DNA of 64,000 nucleotides from Halovenus aranensis (GCF_900100385.1 NZ_FNFC01000012.1:62001-126000); one strand, 5' to 3'. Positions 17,826 to 26,784 are shown, counted from the first letter of the stretch. Numbers and translations are program-made. The notes: generated from the sequence alone by a model not told the origin.

Positions 17826-18845
17826 ATGCTAGACAAAAAGCAGGCGCTGACCGGAATTATCCTCTGGGCGCTGGTGGCCGTCGCCTTTGCGACACTCGCT
17901 GGCGTCGGCGACTTCGTCGACCGCCTCAGCGGGATTACAGCGCCCGAGTTCGCGGTCATGCTCGTGGCAGTCACCGTCGGTGTCGTCGCGATGGGGTCGT
18001 GTCTCTACGTTATCGCCCGCAATCTCGGCCTCGGTGGCTCGCTCATCGAGACCATCTTTCTCAACACGAGTGTGAGTCTCGCACACAACCTCACCCCCTT
18101 CGGGCAGGCAAGTGGCGTCCCAATCGGCGCGGCAATCCTCTCGAAGCGATTCGAGGGCAACTACGAGGAGTCACTCGCCGCGCTGTCGATGAAAGACATC
18201 GTCAGCTTCGCTCCCGCGATCGTCGTGTTCATCTTTGGCGGTGGCTATCTCGCGCTCTACGAGCAGTCAATTCCAGACCGGATTCGGCCACTCGTGGCCG
18301 CCTTCGCCGGGTTCGTCTTTCTCCTCTGTGCCGTGGCGCTCGCGGTCTACCGGTACCCGGAGTATATGCGTGCAGTCATTCGCCGACTTGTCGCGGGTAC
18401 TAACCGACTCGCCAGCCGACTCCCGTTCGTGCCGAGTCTCTCGCCCGAGGAGGTCGACAGCCGCATCACGAACTTCCTCGACTCTATCGCACAGATCGCC
18501 GGCAACAGACGGACCCTCGCGCTCGCAAGCCTCTTTGCAACGTCGTCGTTTGTCGCACAGGGAACACTTCTGTGGCTGACGCTCGCTGCGGTGGGTGTCG
18601 AAGTCTCTGTCGTCTTCGCCATTTTCACCGTTCAGGCCTCGCTGCTTGCTTCCGGGCTTCCCTTGCCGGGTGGAAGCGGCGGCGTCGAAGGCGTTCAAGT
18701 GCTCATGTTGATTGCCACCGTGGGCGTCTCCAGAGAGGCCGTCATCCCTGCGGTCATCCTCAGCCGTGGCCTCGTCTTCTGGACGCCTATCGTCCTCGGG
18801 TCGATTACCCTGCTTGTACTCCAGTTACAGGGCACCTTCGACTGA
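17826..18845 (+). CDS. Flippase-like membrane protein (UPF0104 / LPG synthase TM region)
   Basis: A 339-residue integral membrane protein with about eight helices. It belongs to the flippase-like family (UPF0104, related to the membrane part of lysylphosphatidylglycerol synthase and AglD-associated proteins). Family signals are LAHNLTPFGQASGVPIGAAIL, read as NxxxPxGxxxG, and GLPLPGGSGGVEGVQVLML near the C-terminus. Such proteins are associated with lipid or lipid-linked sugar movement. It is divergent from the APH-like gene and follows the envelope genes, so a role in envelope glycolipids is reasonable but inferred. The ATG at 17826 begins a short basic segment before the first helix. Confidence 0.85.
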   Translation: MLDKKQALTGIILWALVAVAFATLAGVGDFVDRLSGITAPEFAVMLVAVTVGVVAMGSCLYVIARNLGLGGSLIETIFLNTSVSLAHNLTPFGQASGVPIGAAILSKRFEGNYEESLAALSMKDIVSFAPAIVVFIFGGGYLALYEQSIPDRIRPLVAAFAGFVFLLCAVALAVYRYPEYMRAVIRRLVAGTNRLASRLPFVPSLSPEEVDSRITNFLDSIAQIAGNRRTLALASLFATSSFVAQGTLLWLTLAAVGVEVSVVFAIFTVQASLLASGLPLPGGSGGVEGVQVLMLIATVGVSREAVIPAVILSRGLVFWTPIVLGSITLLVLQLQGTFD

Positions 18846-18930
18846 CCGCCCGCGCGGACAAGTCTCTCGGTATGGGCAACAACTGGAAACAGACAGTGAG
18901 TTTATGTCTGTCGGCACGAAGACAGATGTA

Positions 18931-19737
18931 ATGGCAAGCCTCAGGGACCTCGGGTTATCGGAGTACGAATCCCGAGCCTACCGGTCGTTACTCGACACGG
19001 GGCCGACAACGGCAAAAGAGTTGTCGCGCACCAGCGACGTGCCGATGGGACGGATATACGACGTGTTGAACAGCCTGGAGACACAGAATCTGGCCCGGAG
19101 CCAGGCCGCAAGCCGGCCGAAAAAGTACGTCGCCGTCGAGCCCGAAGCGGCGCTCGACCGACTGCTCGAAGACAAAGAACAGGAACTCGAAGAGCAACTC
19201 TCACAGTTCGAGAGCATCGCGAGCGAGCTAGAGACACAGCTCGAAGCGAGTGACCCGGTTGACGAGCAGTTCTGGACGGCGGCGCTGGGCGCAGAAGAGA
19301 CGATTGACCTGCTCGTTGAACGCCTCGCCGCCGCCGACGAGCGCATCATCTTCGTCGCAGCCACCCCCACCTCACGGTTCGACGTAGACGCCGTCGGCGA
19401 ACGCATCACCGACGAACTCGAGCGTGTACTGGAGCGTGGTATCCCCGTCTCGCTGCTCGAACATCCCGCAGTCGTCGAGACGCTCCCGACGGAGGTAGGC
19501 GAGCGATACCGCGAACACCTCCAGGACTACGACCACTTCGAGGTCCGAGTGGTCGAGGATATCGGGAGTACCTTCGCTATCATCGACCACGTGGAAATCT
19601 GTATCGAGGTGCCACATCCGCTGAACCGGAAAGAGGCCTTCGCACTCATCAACCTCAAAGACGCCGAGTTCGCCGCCGACGTCGAGTCCACCTTCGAGAC
19701 GCGGTGGGAACAGGCCCGAGATTTCTCGCTGAGCTAG
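18931..19737 (+). CDS. TrmB-family transcriptional regulator
   Basis: A 268-residue regulator. The N-terminal winged helix (residues 1-75) reads LRDLGLSEYESRAYRSLLDT, then TTAKELSRTSDVPMGRIYDV, the signature of TrmB-type regulators. A coiled-coil helix follows (DRLLEDKEQELEEQLSQFES). The C-terminal domain (residues about 110-268) has the PLD-like TrmB_C layout (EETIDLLVERLAAADERIIFVAA). Haloarchaeal relatives control sugar and central carbon genes; the ligand here is unknown. The ATG at 18931 is favoured over 18904 because tttatg at 18901-18906 acts as a TATA-like box 28 bases before it. It overlaps the convergent PhzF gene by four bases. Confidence 0.9.
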   Translation: MASLRDLGLSEYESRAYRSLLDTGPTTAKELSRTSDVPMGRIYDVLNSLETQNLARSQAASRPKKYVAVEPEAALDRLLEDKEQELEEQLSQFESIASELETQLEASDPVDEQFWTAALGAEETIDLLVERLAAADERIIFVAATPTSRFDVDAVGERITDELERVLERGIPVSLLEHPAVVETLPTEVGERYREHLQDYDHFEVRVVEDIGSTFAIIDHVEICIEVPHPLNRKEAFALINLKDAEFAADVESTFETRWEQARDFSLS

Positions 19738-20612
19738 AGCAGGTCTCCGCGGGCGACGGGAACGACACGGCCGCCGACCCGGACCGCGATTTCCTCGCCG
19801 TCGGGCTCGCTGTGTAGCAACAGCAGCGACGGCCGCCCCATCTCGTACCCCTGCTCGACGCGGGCGTCGACCGACGGCGAACCGAAGTACTCCACGTCCG
19901 AGAGGTAGGCGGCGAGACAGCCGTTTGCCGACCCCGTGGCCGGGTCCTCGGGGACGCCGTAGTACGGCGAGAACATTCGGACCGCGAGGTCGTTGTCGTC
20001 GTCTCGCGGCTCCGGACAGACGGCGTGGACGAGCTTCGCGTCGCGGTCAGCGACTAGTTCGTCGTATGCCTGCCGGTCGAGGTCGATGTCCTCCAGTGCC
20101 GCCCGGTCTTCCAGTGGGACAACGATAGTCGGGAGCCCGGTCGAGACGACCCGGACCGGCCAGGCGTCGTCGACCTGTGTGGCCTCGAGGCCGAGGACCG
20201 CCGCCAGCTCCCCGTGGTCGAGTTCGTCGCCGAACTCCGGGGGCTGCTGGCTCATCCAGAGGAAGGACTCGTCGCCGTCGCGTCCCACCGTGACCGGAAC
20301 CGACCCCACCTTCAGGTCGAGGGTGACCGACTCGGGCGTGTCGTCGGCGAGTTTCTGTCGGATGACCGATGCGGTGCCGAGCGTGGGATGGCCGGCGAAA
20401 GGGACCTCTTCCTCGGGTGTGAAGATGCGGACAGGCCACCCGCGTTCGGTCGGTTCGCCGGTGACAAACGTCGTCTCGGAGTAATCCATCTCGGCGGCGA
20501 TTGCCTGCATCTCCTCACCAGAGAGGTCTCCGGCATCGGTGACGACAGCGAGCTGGTTGCCGGCGTATTTCTCCCGTGCGAAGACGTCGACGATGTGGAA
20601 CGGATGCGTCAT
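19734..20612 (-). CDS. PhzF-family isomerase-like protein
   Basis: A 292-residue PhzF-fold protein. The opening FHIVDVFAREKYAGNQLAVV, the catalytic Glu in MDYSETTFV, the loop EVPFAGHPTLGTASVI and RMFSPYYGVPEDPATGSANG are all diagnostic. The family includes isomerases such as PhzF and many untested homologues; the substrate is unknown. The length is typical. The ATG ending at 20612 begins exactly at the family N-terminus; the longer reading upstream is Arg/Ser-rich and overlaps the divergent promoter. It is tail to tail with the TrmB-like gene. Confidence 0.9.
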   Translation of the reverse strand: MTHPFHIVDVFAREKYAGNQLAVVTDAGDLSGEEMQAIAAEMDYSETTFVTGEPTERGWPVRIFTPEEEVPFAGHPTLGTASVIRQKLADDTPESVTLDLKVGSVPVTVGRDGDESFLWMSQQPPEFGDELDHGELAAVLGLEATQVDDAWPVRVVSTGLPTIVVPLEDRAALEDIDLDRQAYDELVADRDAKLVHAVCPEPRDDDNDLAVRMFSPYYGVPEDPATGSANGCLAAYLSDVEYFGSPSVDARVEQGYEMGRPSLLLLHSEPDGEEIAVRVGGRVVPVARGDLL

Positions 20613-20694
20613 ACGTCTCCATCGAGGACGGCAACTCTCAAAAGCGGCCGGGACTGGCCGCCAAGGTAAAACCGAGACAGACCGAGAGCTAGCT

Positions 20695-20937
20695 ATGGAG
20701 CAACTGGACATCGCCGACGGGTTCGACGTTCACGAGTACCGCCATGGCCTGAAGCTGCTGAGCGAGGACCGTCAAACGATGCACCTCGAAAACCGGGAGG
20801 AGTTTACCTGCCCGGCCTGTGACGAGCCTTTCGAGCGGCTGTTTGTCACCGAAAAGCCGACCAACACGTTCGGTAACCCGGGGTCGCCGTTCTGTATCGC
20901 ACGCACCGACGAGACCGTGTTGCTGTTGACACACTGA
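20695..20937 (+). CDS. Small zinc-finger protein, DUF7385-like
   Basis: An 80-residue haloarchaeal protein. A Cys pair in EFTCPACDEPFERLFVTEK and a single Cys in GSPFCIARTDETVLLLTH make a partial zinc-ribbon. Homologues are short and have sometimes been labelled as flagella-cluster proteins; I see no flagellar gene here, so I treat the function as unknown. The ATG at 20695 lies in the 82-base gap after the divergent PhzF gene. It is followed by a membrane Cys-motif gene on the same strand. Confidence 0.75.
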   Translation: MEQLDIADGFDVHEYRHGLKLLSEDRQTMHLENREEFTCPACDEPFERLFVTEKPTNTFGNPGSPFCIARTDETVLLLTH

Positions 20938-20995
20938 CGCCGCCACAGCGGGAGTGACCGTGGCTCCTTTTATCCTGCCGACCGATATACGAGTA

Positions 20996-21592
20996 ATGCG
21001 AACGTCCCGAAACGCCGTCGTCGGCCTCCTCTTCGTCTGCTTTCTCGGTGCGGTACTGCTCCGGCCGCTCGTTGCGATGCCGGGCGCGGCGGCCGTGCTC
21101 TCGGGCGAGTCGGGACTGGTGTTCTGGCTCCCGCTCGCGACAGTCGGGCTCCTCGTTGGCTGGCTGCGAATTCGTTCGGCCGACGACGGTGACAGCCAGC
21201 CACGGCGACAACCGGCTGGCAACCACTGGGGGGAGAAACGAGACGGCACAGAGCGCGATTCGACAGACCCCTCGGAGCGAGTGCTAGGCGGCCAGGGTGG
21301 TGCCAGAGACCGCTCGTTCGACATCGAAACCAAACCGCCAGCGGCCGAGTTGAGCGACCACCTCGACCACCTCAGGGCGGAACTCGACGGCGAGGAGACA
21401 GAACTACGAACGCTCGAAACGGTCGTCGAGGAAGCCGAGAACGAGGAGACAGTTCCCGACCGCTGTCCGGGAGCCCACTGCGACGCGCTGTGGGAGGCAC
21501 GGACGGTGACGGGCGCCACTGCCGGCCGGTACGAACGGCTCGACGACACGACGGTCTGTTGTCTGGAGTGCGAGGAAACCTTCGAGCTGTAG
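20996..21592 (+). CDS. Membrane-anchored protein with C-terminal Cys motif
   Basis: A 198-residue protein I do not recognise by name. Two N-terminal membrane helices (NAVVGLLFVCFLGAVLLRPL and GLVFWLPLATVGLLVGWLRI) are followed by a charged linker and a helical, likely coiled-coil region (LSDHLDHLRAELDGEETELR). The C-terminus has Cys residues at RCPGAHCDAL and TVCCLECEETFEL, suggesting a zinc-binding knuckle on the cytoplasmic side. A TATA-like ccttttatcc at 20964-20973 sits about 28 bases before the ATG, supporting a leaderless transcript from 20996. Confidence 0.7.
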   Translation: MRTSRNAVVGLLFVCFLGAVLLRPLVAMPGAAAVLSGESGLVFWLPLATVGLLVGWLRIRSADDGDSQPRRQPAGNHWGEKRDGTERDSTDPSERVLGGQGGARDRSFDIETKPPAAELSDHLDHLRAELDGEETELRTLETVVEEAENEETVPDRCPGAHCDALWEARTVTGATAGRYERLDDTTVCCLECEETFEL

Positions 21593-21634
21593 CGGGTCGT
21601 CAGACTTACCCTCGCTACCCACCGAACGGGAGAT

Positions 21635-22621
21635 ATGACAGTGCCGTGCGTGCGTGTCGACCGCGAGTCCGGCGAGGAGACGAGACAACGCCTCGCCGAG
21701 TCAGACCTCGTGGACCAGGGACGCGAAATCGTCGGCGAAAACGGCTGGCTCTACATCCCAGTGACCGACCCGACGGCCGTCTCCGACGAGGACACCGTCG
21801 TCGAGCGCTCGGTCCCGGAACGCGAGACCCAGACGATGCCCGACGACCTAGTCGCGTTCGACGCCTCCTACGAGCGGCTCGGCGAAGTCGTCTTAATCGA
21901 CGAGGACGACCCCGACCGGGCGCGGGCGTTGGCCGACGCTATCGTCGAGTCGGATATTCCGACGAAGACAGTACTGAACCGCGCCTCGAAGATTCGCGGC
22001 GAACAGCGAGTCCGCGACTGGGAGGTACTGGCGGGCGAGGACACCGAGGCCGTCCACCGCGAGTACGGCTGTGCGTTCGCGCTCGACCTCGCGGCAGTGT
22101 ATTTCTCGCCGCGCCTGGCGACCGAGCGTCACCGCGTCACCGGGCGGGTGGCCGCCGACGAGCAGGCCGTCGACATGTTCGCCGGTGTCGGGCCCTTCGC
22201 CGTCCCCTTCGCGAAACGGGGCGCAACTGTCGTCGGAACAGATATCAACGAGACCGCAATCGAGTACCTTCGAGCGAACGCCCAGCGCAACGGCGTCGCC
22301 GACCGCGTGACTGCAATCCACGGCGACGTGCGCGCGGTCGCTGCGGACCAGTACGAGGGTTGGGCCGACCGGCTCGTGATGAATCTCCCTCACTCGGCCG
22401 ACGAGTTTCTCGACACCGCACGGCGACTCGCGAGCGACGAGTGTGTGCTTCACTACTACGACATCCAGCACGAGGACGACCCCTTCGGGCCGGGGATTCG
22501 AGCGATACAAGAGGCGATGGAGCCCGAATACGCCGTCGAGGTCGAGACCGAACACGTCGTCAGGTCGTACGCGCCACACGAGGACAACGTGGTACTCGAC
22601 GTGCGGCTCCTGCGAGAGTGA
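21635..22621 (+). CDS. Trm5/TYW2-family tRNA (guanine-37) methyltransferase-type protein
   Basis: A 328-residue class I SAM-dependent methyltransferase of the archaeal Trm5/TYW2 group, which modifies guanosine 37 next to the tRNA anticodon. The SAM site reads VDMFAGVGPFAVPFAKRGA followed by VVGTDINETAIEYLRANA. The NLPHSADEFLD motif matches the family N-L-P-x-x-(A/S) catalytic motif. The N-terminal region (VPCVRVDRESGEETRQRLAE) corresponds to the D1/D2 domains of this family. Archaea carry several paralogues (Trm5a, Trm5b, Taw2), which I cannot separate here. It lies 64 bases upstream of tRNA-Thr on the same strand. Confidence 0.88.
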   Translation: MTVPCVRVDRESGEETRQRLAESDLVDQGREIVGENGWLYIPVTDPTAVSDEDTVVERSVPERETQTMPDDLVAFDASYERLGEVVLIDEDDPDRARALADAIVESDIPTKTVLNRASKIRGEQRVRDWEVLAGEDTEAVHREYGCAFALDLAAVYFSPRLATERHRVTGRVAADEQAVDMFAGVGPFAVPFAKRGATVVGTDINETAIEYLRANAQRNGVADRVTAIHGDVRAVAADQYEGWADRLVMNLPHSADEFLDTARRLASDECVLHYYDIQHEDDPFGPGIRAIQEAMEPEYAVEVETEHVVRSYAPHEDNVVLDVRLLRE

Positions 22622-22684
22622 GTGTCAGTCCTCGGGCGGATTCGCAACGCTTATTGGATGCATCGACACTACATTGAGGTGCGT

Positions 22685-22759
22685 GCCGGTGTAGCTCAGA
22701 CTGGCTAGAGCGATTCCTTCGTAAGGAATAGGCCGAGGGTTCAAATCCCTCCACCGGCT
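22685..22759 (+). tRNA. tRNA-Thr (anticodon CGU)
   Basis: A complete cloverleaf. The acceptor stem GCCGGTG pairs with CACCGGC, the anticodon stem ATTCC/GGAAT encloses the loop TTCGTAA with anticodon CGT, and the T arm is GAGGG-TTCAAAT-CCCTC. The discriminator base is T, as expected for archaeal tRNA-Thr. No intron is visible and no CCA is encoded. A TATA-like gcttattgg (22649-22657) lies some 30 bases upstream, and a run of six T follows at 22761-22766 as terminator. Confidence 0.96.
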
Positions 22760-22786
22760 CTTTTTTCGAGACAGCAACCGGCCAGC

Positions 22787-22996
22787 TTACGCTCGGCGTT
22801 CGTCGACCGTACCGCAGGCGCTGCATTTCGGAGCACCCGCTTCGTCGTCGTACTGCATCGTTCCCTCGCCACACTCGGGGCAGGGCATGAAGTTCACTGA
22901 TTCGCCGTACTGCGGTACCTCCGTTGGGTTCATCTCGGCGTTACTCTTGTGGGTTCGCCAGCGACCACGGAGGTAGTTCAACAGCTTCGACAGCAT
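22787..22996 (-). CDS. Small zinc-ribbon protein
   Basis: A 69-residue protein. A basic N-terminal helix (MLSKLLNYLRGRWRTHKS) precedes a zinc ribbon with two knuckles, FMPCPECGEGTMQ and PKCSACGTVDERRA. Proteins of this size and pattern are common and functionally unassigned in haloarchaea; nucleic-acid or protein binding is likely. The ATG ending at 22996 is preferred to the TTG one codon earlier. It is convergent with tRNA-Thr. The 132 bases between it and the next gene (22997-23128) hold nothing I can identify. Confidence 0.7.
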   Translation of the reverse strand: MLSKLLNYLRGRWRTHKSNAEMNPTEVPQYGESVNFMPCPECGEGTMQYDDEAGAPKCSACGTVDERRA

Positions 22997-23128
22997 CAAT
23001 CGACACTATGGCTGGGAGCCACATGTGTCTGTCCCGAAGCACACGACCGGTGGCCTCACACACGAGAGAAACGGACTGGAGCCGTCACGACACTCGGCCA
23101 CCTGAGAGCCAAAACGTGGGGGCGAGCG

Positions 23129-25138
23129 TCAACAGAGAGCCTCCTCGTCTGCGTCGCCGTCGTCCCACATCGTTTCGAGTGTGCTCCGGTCCTGGAAGCG
23201 ACTGCCGAAGGTCTGGTTTGCCATCTGTTCGTAGTCGTTAAACGGCTCACCGGTCGAGAACGTGAGGTCTTCGAGCGGGTAGTTGTAGTTCATGATGCTC
23301 TGGTATCGCTCGGCCGAGACTTCGAAGGAGTCGACCCCCAGATACGCGTCGCCGCCGATACCGAGTGAGTGTCCGAGTTCGTGAGCAATCGTGCCCGCCT
23401 GATACACCTCGCTGTTGGTCCGCCAGAGCGTCCCGTCGACGACCATCCAGCTCGTGAGGTCGTCGTACTGCGCGTCGTCGACTGGCAGAGTGAGGGTCGC
23501 GCCCTGAGTCGCTCCCGCGACGAGGCCGTCGGCCAGCAGGAGATAATGGAATCCAAGGCCCGTGATGTTGCGGTCTTCGAGTGTGTCCCCAATCATGTCC
23601 TCAGGCTCTGCAATGTCTGCCTGCTCCGTGTGACAGACGCGGAACTGGACGTTTATCTCCCCGATGTTGTCAGGAGCGCTCTCGAAGAGACTCTGTACGG
23701 CCTGCTTTTGCTCTTCACTCGGCGCAGCGACGCCCTCGGCGGTGTCGACCTCGACGAAGACGTTCGGCGAGTCCGGCGACACGTCGAGCCCGAGGTCCTG
23801 CATCGGGCCCCAGAGGAGGTGGTCAAGGAATCCGTCGCCGCTGGTATCAGCGACGTTTGGGTCAGTGCCGAACTCGGTTTCTATCCCGTTCAACAGCTTG
23901 TCGGTGTCGTTGTTGCCAAGCGCCTGGAGCTGGCTGTCGGTAACGGTACCGTTGGCGAGTTCCTCGCCGAGCAGACCGAGCGCCGTCGCCTGCGACCACC
24001 GTTCGTAGTCGTTGCCCCGGTATTCGCGGAGGTCGACGACGCGTTCGACGTACTGGCGCTCTGTCTCGCCGTAGTCGCCGTCGACGAGACGAGTGACGAC
24101 CCGAGCGATGGCAGGGTCTGCTTTCGCGGCGTCGAGACCGAGTTCGGCCTCCATCGCGTTAATCAGGCCGTCGCCGTCGTCGTCAGCGAGCGCGGCCACG
24201 TCGTCCTGTGAGAGTGTCGCCGGCTCGACTGGTTCGAGACGGTCGAGGGCTGCTGCCTGCTGGCGGGCCGCGTCGTCGTCGAGAACGGTCGCGTACTGTT
24301 CGAGGTACCGAATCCCAAGCAGCGAGAACGCCTCCTGTCCGAGTGTCTCGGTGGCCGTTGCAAGGCGCTCTCGGCTCGGTGCCGGGTCGAGGCCGAGTTC
24401 GGCGACGGTCCCGTCTAGCAACCCGTCGCCGGACGTGTCGTTGAGCAGGTCGAGGTCGTTTGCGGTCACGTCGCCATCAGCGACGTTGTTGACGAGGCCA
24501 AACGCCTCGGCCTGTCTCCAGGCAAACGCGTCGAAGTCTGCGAGGCGCTGGATTGCAGTAATCTCGCGCTCCCCGTACCCGTCCTCGCGTGCCCGGCGCG
24601 CGATGTCGACCGTGCGGTTGTCAACGTCGGCCGAGTCCAGCCCGAGCGCTGTCGCCTCGCCGTCGAGAATGCCGTCGCCGTTGCTGTCGTCCAGACCAGC
24701 GGCGAGTGCTTCGGCCGCGAACGCGTCCGGTGTGGCAAGGAGCGTATCGAGTGTCTCGACGACGCTGCCGATATCTTCTCTGTCGACAACAGACTTGACA
24801 ACGGCATCGCGCTGTGTGGCCCCCAGTTCGGCGGTAGCGTCGAGCCTGTCGAGCAGACGTTCTCCCTCGTCGGTGAGTTCGCCGTCTTCGTCGGTGACGA
24901 GTCGCTCGAAGGTCGCGGCGGTCTCGGCATCAAGGTCGTCGGTCACCGTGCGCACCGCTTGGGGCGTGTCCGGTGTCTGCTCTCCTGTGGTGGTCGGCGT
25001 CGCCGCCCCGGCTGTTGGAGAGTCCGTCTCGCCATCGCCGCCGAGGCTGGAACACCCCGCAGTCACGAGTAACACGGCCAAGCCGATAACCACAAGGAAG
25101 GTTCGCGCGTCGACCACCACTGCACCCTCGCGTTTCAT
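23129..25138 (-). CDS. Exported lipoprotein with calcium-type DxDxDG repeats and zincin motif
   Basis: A 669-residue secreted protein. The signal peptide ends in a lipobox (VLLVTAGCSS), so it is probably lipid-anchored outside the cell. Acidic Thr-rich spacer follows, then at least five EF-hand-like or dockerin-like calcium loops: DSNGDGILDGE, DTSGDGLLDGT, DDDGDGLINAM, NDTDKLLNGIE and DTSGDGFLDH. The C-terminal quarter contains IAHELGHSLGIGGDAY, a gluzincin/metzincin HExxH-type site with a following Gly-rich turn, indicating a metalloprotease-like domain. The combination is likely a calcium-stabilised extracellular hydrolase; the substrate is unknown. The start at 25138 precedes the basic n-region KREGAVVVDAR; a longer upstream reading is less plausible. 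Confidence 0.85.
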   Translation of the reverse strand: MKREGAVVVDARTFLVVIGLAVLLVTAGCSSLGGDGETDSPTAGAATPTTTGEQTPDTPQAVRTVTDDLDAETAATFERLVTDEDGELTDEGERLLDRLDATAELGATQRDAVVKSVVDREDIGSVVETLDTLLATPDAFAAEALAAGLDDSNGDGILDGEATALGLDSADVDNRTVDIARRAREDGYGEREITAIQRLADFDAFAWRQAEAFGLVNNVADGDVTANDLDLLNDTSGDGLLDGTVAELGLDPAPSRERLATATETLGQEAFSLLGIRYLEQYATVLDDDAARQQAAALDRLEPVEPATLSQDDVAALADDDGDGLINAMEAELGLDAAKADPAIARVVTRLVDGDYGETERQYVERVVDLREYRGNDYERWSQATALGLLGEELANGTVTDSQLQALGNNDTDKLLNGIETEFGTDPNVADTSGDGFLDHLLWGPMQDLGLDVSPDSPNVFVEVDTAEGVAAPSEEQKQAVQSLFESAPDNIGEINVQFRVCHTEQADIAEPEDMIGDTLEDRNITGLGFHYLLLADGLVAGATQGATLTLPVDDAQYDDLTSWMVVDGTLWRTNSEVYQAGTIAHELGHSLGIGGDAYLGVDSFEVSAERYQSIMNYNYPLEDLTFSTGEPFNDYEQMANQTFGSRFQDRSTLETMWDDGDADEEALC

Positions 25139-25222
25139 TAGACAACAGTTGGGAGCTATCGGACTTAAGCTGTCGGCCGCGGGACGAAAACTGATTGTAC
25201 CCCCGCGAACAACAGGCGGGTA

Positions 25223-25774
25223 ATGTGGCCGATAGGACACGTCGCTGTCGCGTATCTGGTCTCCGCCGGGACACGTCGAATTCGCTCGGCACAGCCCCCA
25301 CAGGTGGGAGTCGTCGTTGCGGCCTGTGTTGCCGGCCTAGTTCCGGACCTAATCGACAAGCCCCTCTCGTGGCAGGCCGGCGTCCTCCCGACCGGGCGGT
25401 CGCTCGCTCATTCGCTGCTCGTCCTCGGGCCGTGTTGTCTGCTGGCCTATCTGATTGCACGGCGGCGTGGCCGTGGCGAACTCGGGATTACCGTCGCGGC
25501 CGGGGCCGTCTCTCATCCCCTTGTCGATGCCCTTCCGAGCCTGTGGCAGTCTGGCCCCGCGTCGTTTCTGCTGTGGCCGGTCACCTCGGTCGACCCCTAC
25601 GAGGGGGCGCCGCCAGGTCTCTTCGAGCTGTTAAGCTCGGCAGCGGCTGAGCCTTACTTCGTGAGCGAGTTTGTCCTGTTTGCACTCGCCGTGTGGGTCT
25701 GGCAACGGGAAGGAGCACCGGGTCTCCCCGAACGCGTGGCTGACTGGACAGCATCTATATATCCCTATAGTTGA
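25223..25774 (+). CDS. Membrane-bound metal-dependent hydrolase-like protein (YdjM/DUF457)
   Basis: A 183-residue membrane protein of the YdjM/DUF457 group. Signature pieces are MWPIGHVAVAYLVSAG at the start, ACVAGLVPDLIDKPLSW with metal-ligand Asp residues, SLAHSLLVLGPCCLL with the His, and AVSHPLVDALPSLW. These are membrane proteins with phospholipase-D/PAP2-like metal residues; their biological role is uncertain. About five helices are predicted. It is divergent from the lipoprotein gene, with an 84-base gap between the starts. Confidence 0.82.
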   Translation: MWPIGHVAVAYLVSAGTRRIRSAQPPQVGVVVAACVAGLVPDLIDKPLSWQAGVLPTGRSLAHSLLVLGPCCLLAYLIARRRGRGELGITVAAGAVSHPLVDALPSLWQSGPASFLLWPVTSVDPYEGAPPGLFELLSSAAAEPYFVSEFVLFALAVWVWQREGAPGLPERVADWTASIYPYS

Positions 25775-25805
25775 CTCGATTGGGGTACATAGCATCAATA
25801 GTATA

Positions 25806-25873
25806 GTATTTATAGGGGAGCACAAAACAGGGAAATGACAGACGAGTCTGCTCCCCACCGGGAAGCGTGGTGA
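25806..25873 (+). promoter_or_regulatory. TATA-like box and 12-codon minicistron upstream of pstB
   Basis: gtatttatag at 25806-25815 is a good TATA box that would place the transcript start close to the ATG at 25835. That ATG opens a 12-codon frame ([12 protein letters not shown]) ending at 25873, which overlaps a GTG (25867-25869) in the PstB frame. So the leaderless start does not lead directly into PstB. Translation coupling, or a frameshift in the N-terminal coding region, would explain it. Confidence 0.45.
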
Positions 25874-25917
25874 GTACTGCAGGCGACGTGACGGGGGAAC
25901 GGTCACAACTGAATACC

Positions 25918-26754
25918 ATGAGCCTCGAAGACACACAGGCGAGCGAGATGGAATCGACAATCGACACCGCCAGCGTGACGAGCGAGAGCACCGGAGGAAC
26001 CGGTGAGAGCGTCATCGAGACCGAGAACGTTGATGTCTGGTACAGCGACACCCAGGCGCTCGACGACATCACGATGGAGATTCCCGAGCAGCAAGTGACA
26101 GCGCTTATCGGCCCCTCGGGCTGTGGGAAGTCGACATTTCTGCGCTGTATCAACCGGATGAACGACCTCATCGAGAGTGCCCGCATCGAGGGCGAGATTC
26201 GCCTGCGCGGCAAGAACGTCTACGACGACGACGTCGACCCTGTCGCACTCCGGCGGTCAGTCGGGATGGTGTTTCAGGAACCCAATCCCTTCCCCAAGAC
26301 CATCTACGACAACGTAGCCTACGGACTGCGCGTTCAGGGGAAAGACGACAACCTCGACGAGAAAGTCGAGGACGCCCTCCGGCGCGCCGCGCTGTGGGAA
26401 GAGGTTAACGACCAGCTCGACTCCTCTGGTCTCGACCTCTCTGGCGGGCAACAACAGCGGCTCTGTATCGCGCGGGCAATCGCGCCCGACCCAGACGTGA
26501 TTTTGATGGACGAGCCGGCCTCGGCGCTCGACCCGGTGGCAACCTCGAAAATCGAAGACCTCATCGAGGACCTGGCATCGGAATACACGGTCGCGATTGT
26601 CACCCACAACATGCAACAGGCCGCCCGCATCTCTGACAAGACGGCGGTATTTCTCACCGGCGGCAAGTTGGTCGAGTTCGGTGATACGGAGAAGATTTTC
26701 GAGAACCCCGAACACCAGCGCGTCGAGGACTACATCACCGGCAAATTCGGGTAG
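25918..26754 (+). CDS. pstB: Phosphate ABC transporter ATP-binding protein
   Basis: A protein of 278 residues from the ATG at 25918 (295 from a GTG at 25867). It is the ATPase of the high-affinity phosphate importer. Walker [20 protein letters not shown] is the exact PstB form; the Q-loop is [20 protein letters not shown]; the signature is [15 protein letters not shown]; Walker B is [13 protein letters not shown]; and the PstB-specific [13 protein letters not shown] is present. A Ser/Thr/Glu-rich tail precedes the ATPase domain. No pstS, pstC, pstA or phoU lies in the window, so its membrane partners are elsewhere. DphB follows 30 bases downstream, probably independently. Confidence 0.92.
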   Translation: MSLEDTQASEMESTIDTASVTSESTGGTGESVIETENVDVWYSDTQALDDITMEIPEQQVTALIGPSGCGKSTFLRCINRMNDLIESARIEGEIRLRGKNVYDDDVDPVALRRSVGMVFQEPNPFPKTIYDNVAYGLRVQGKDDNLDEKVEDALRRAALWEEVNDQLDSSGLDLSGGQQQRLCIARAIAPDPDVILMDEPASALDPVATSKIEDLIEDLASEYTVAIVTHNMQQAARISDKTAVFLTGGKLVEFGDTEKIFENPEHQRVEDYITGKFG

Positions 26755-26784
26755 CATTTACACCGGCCGGCCCGAACGGCAGAT

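Noticed and set aside
22685-22759. tRNA-Thr as an integration site for a provirus or island
   Set aside because: I found no integrase gene next to it and no copy of its 3' end elsewhere in the window.
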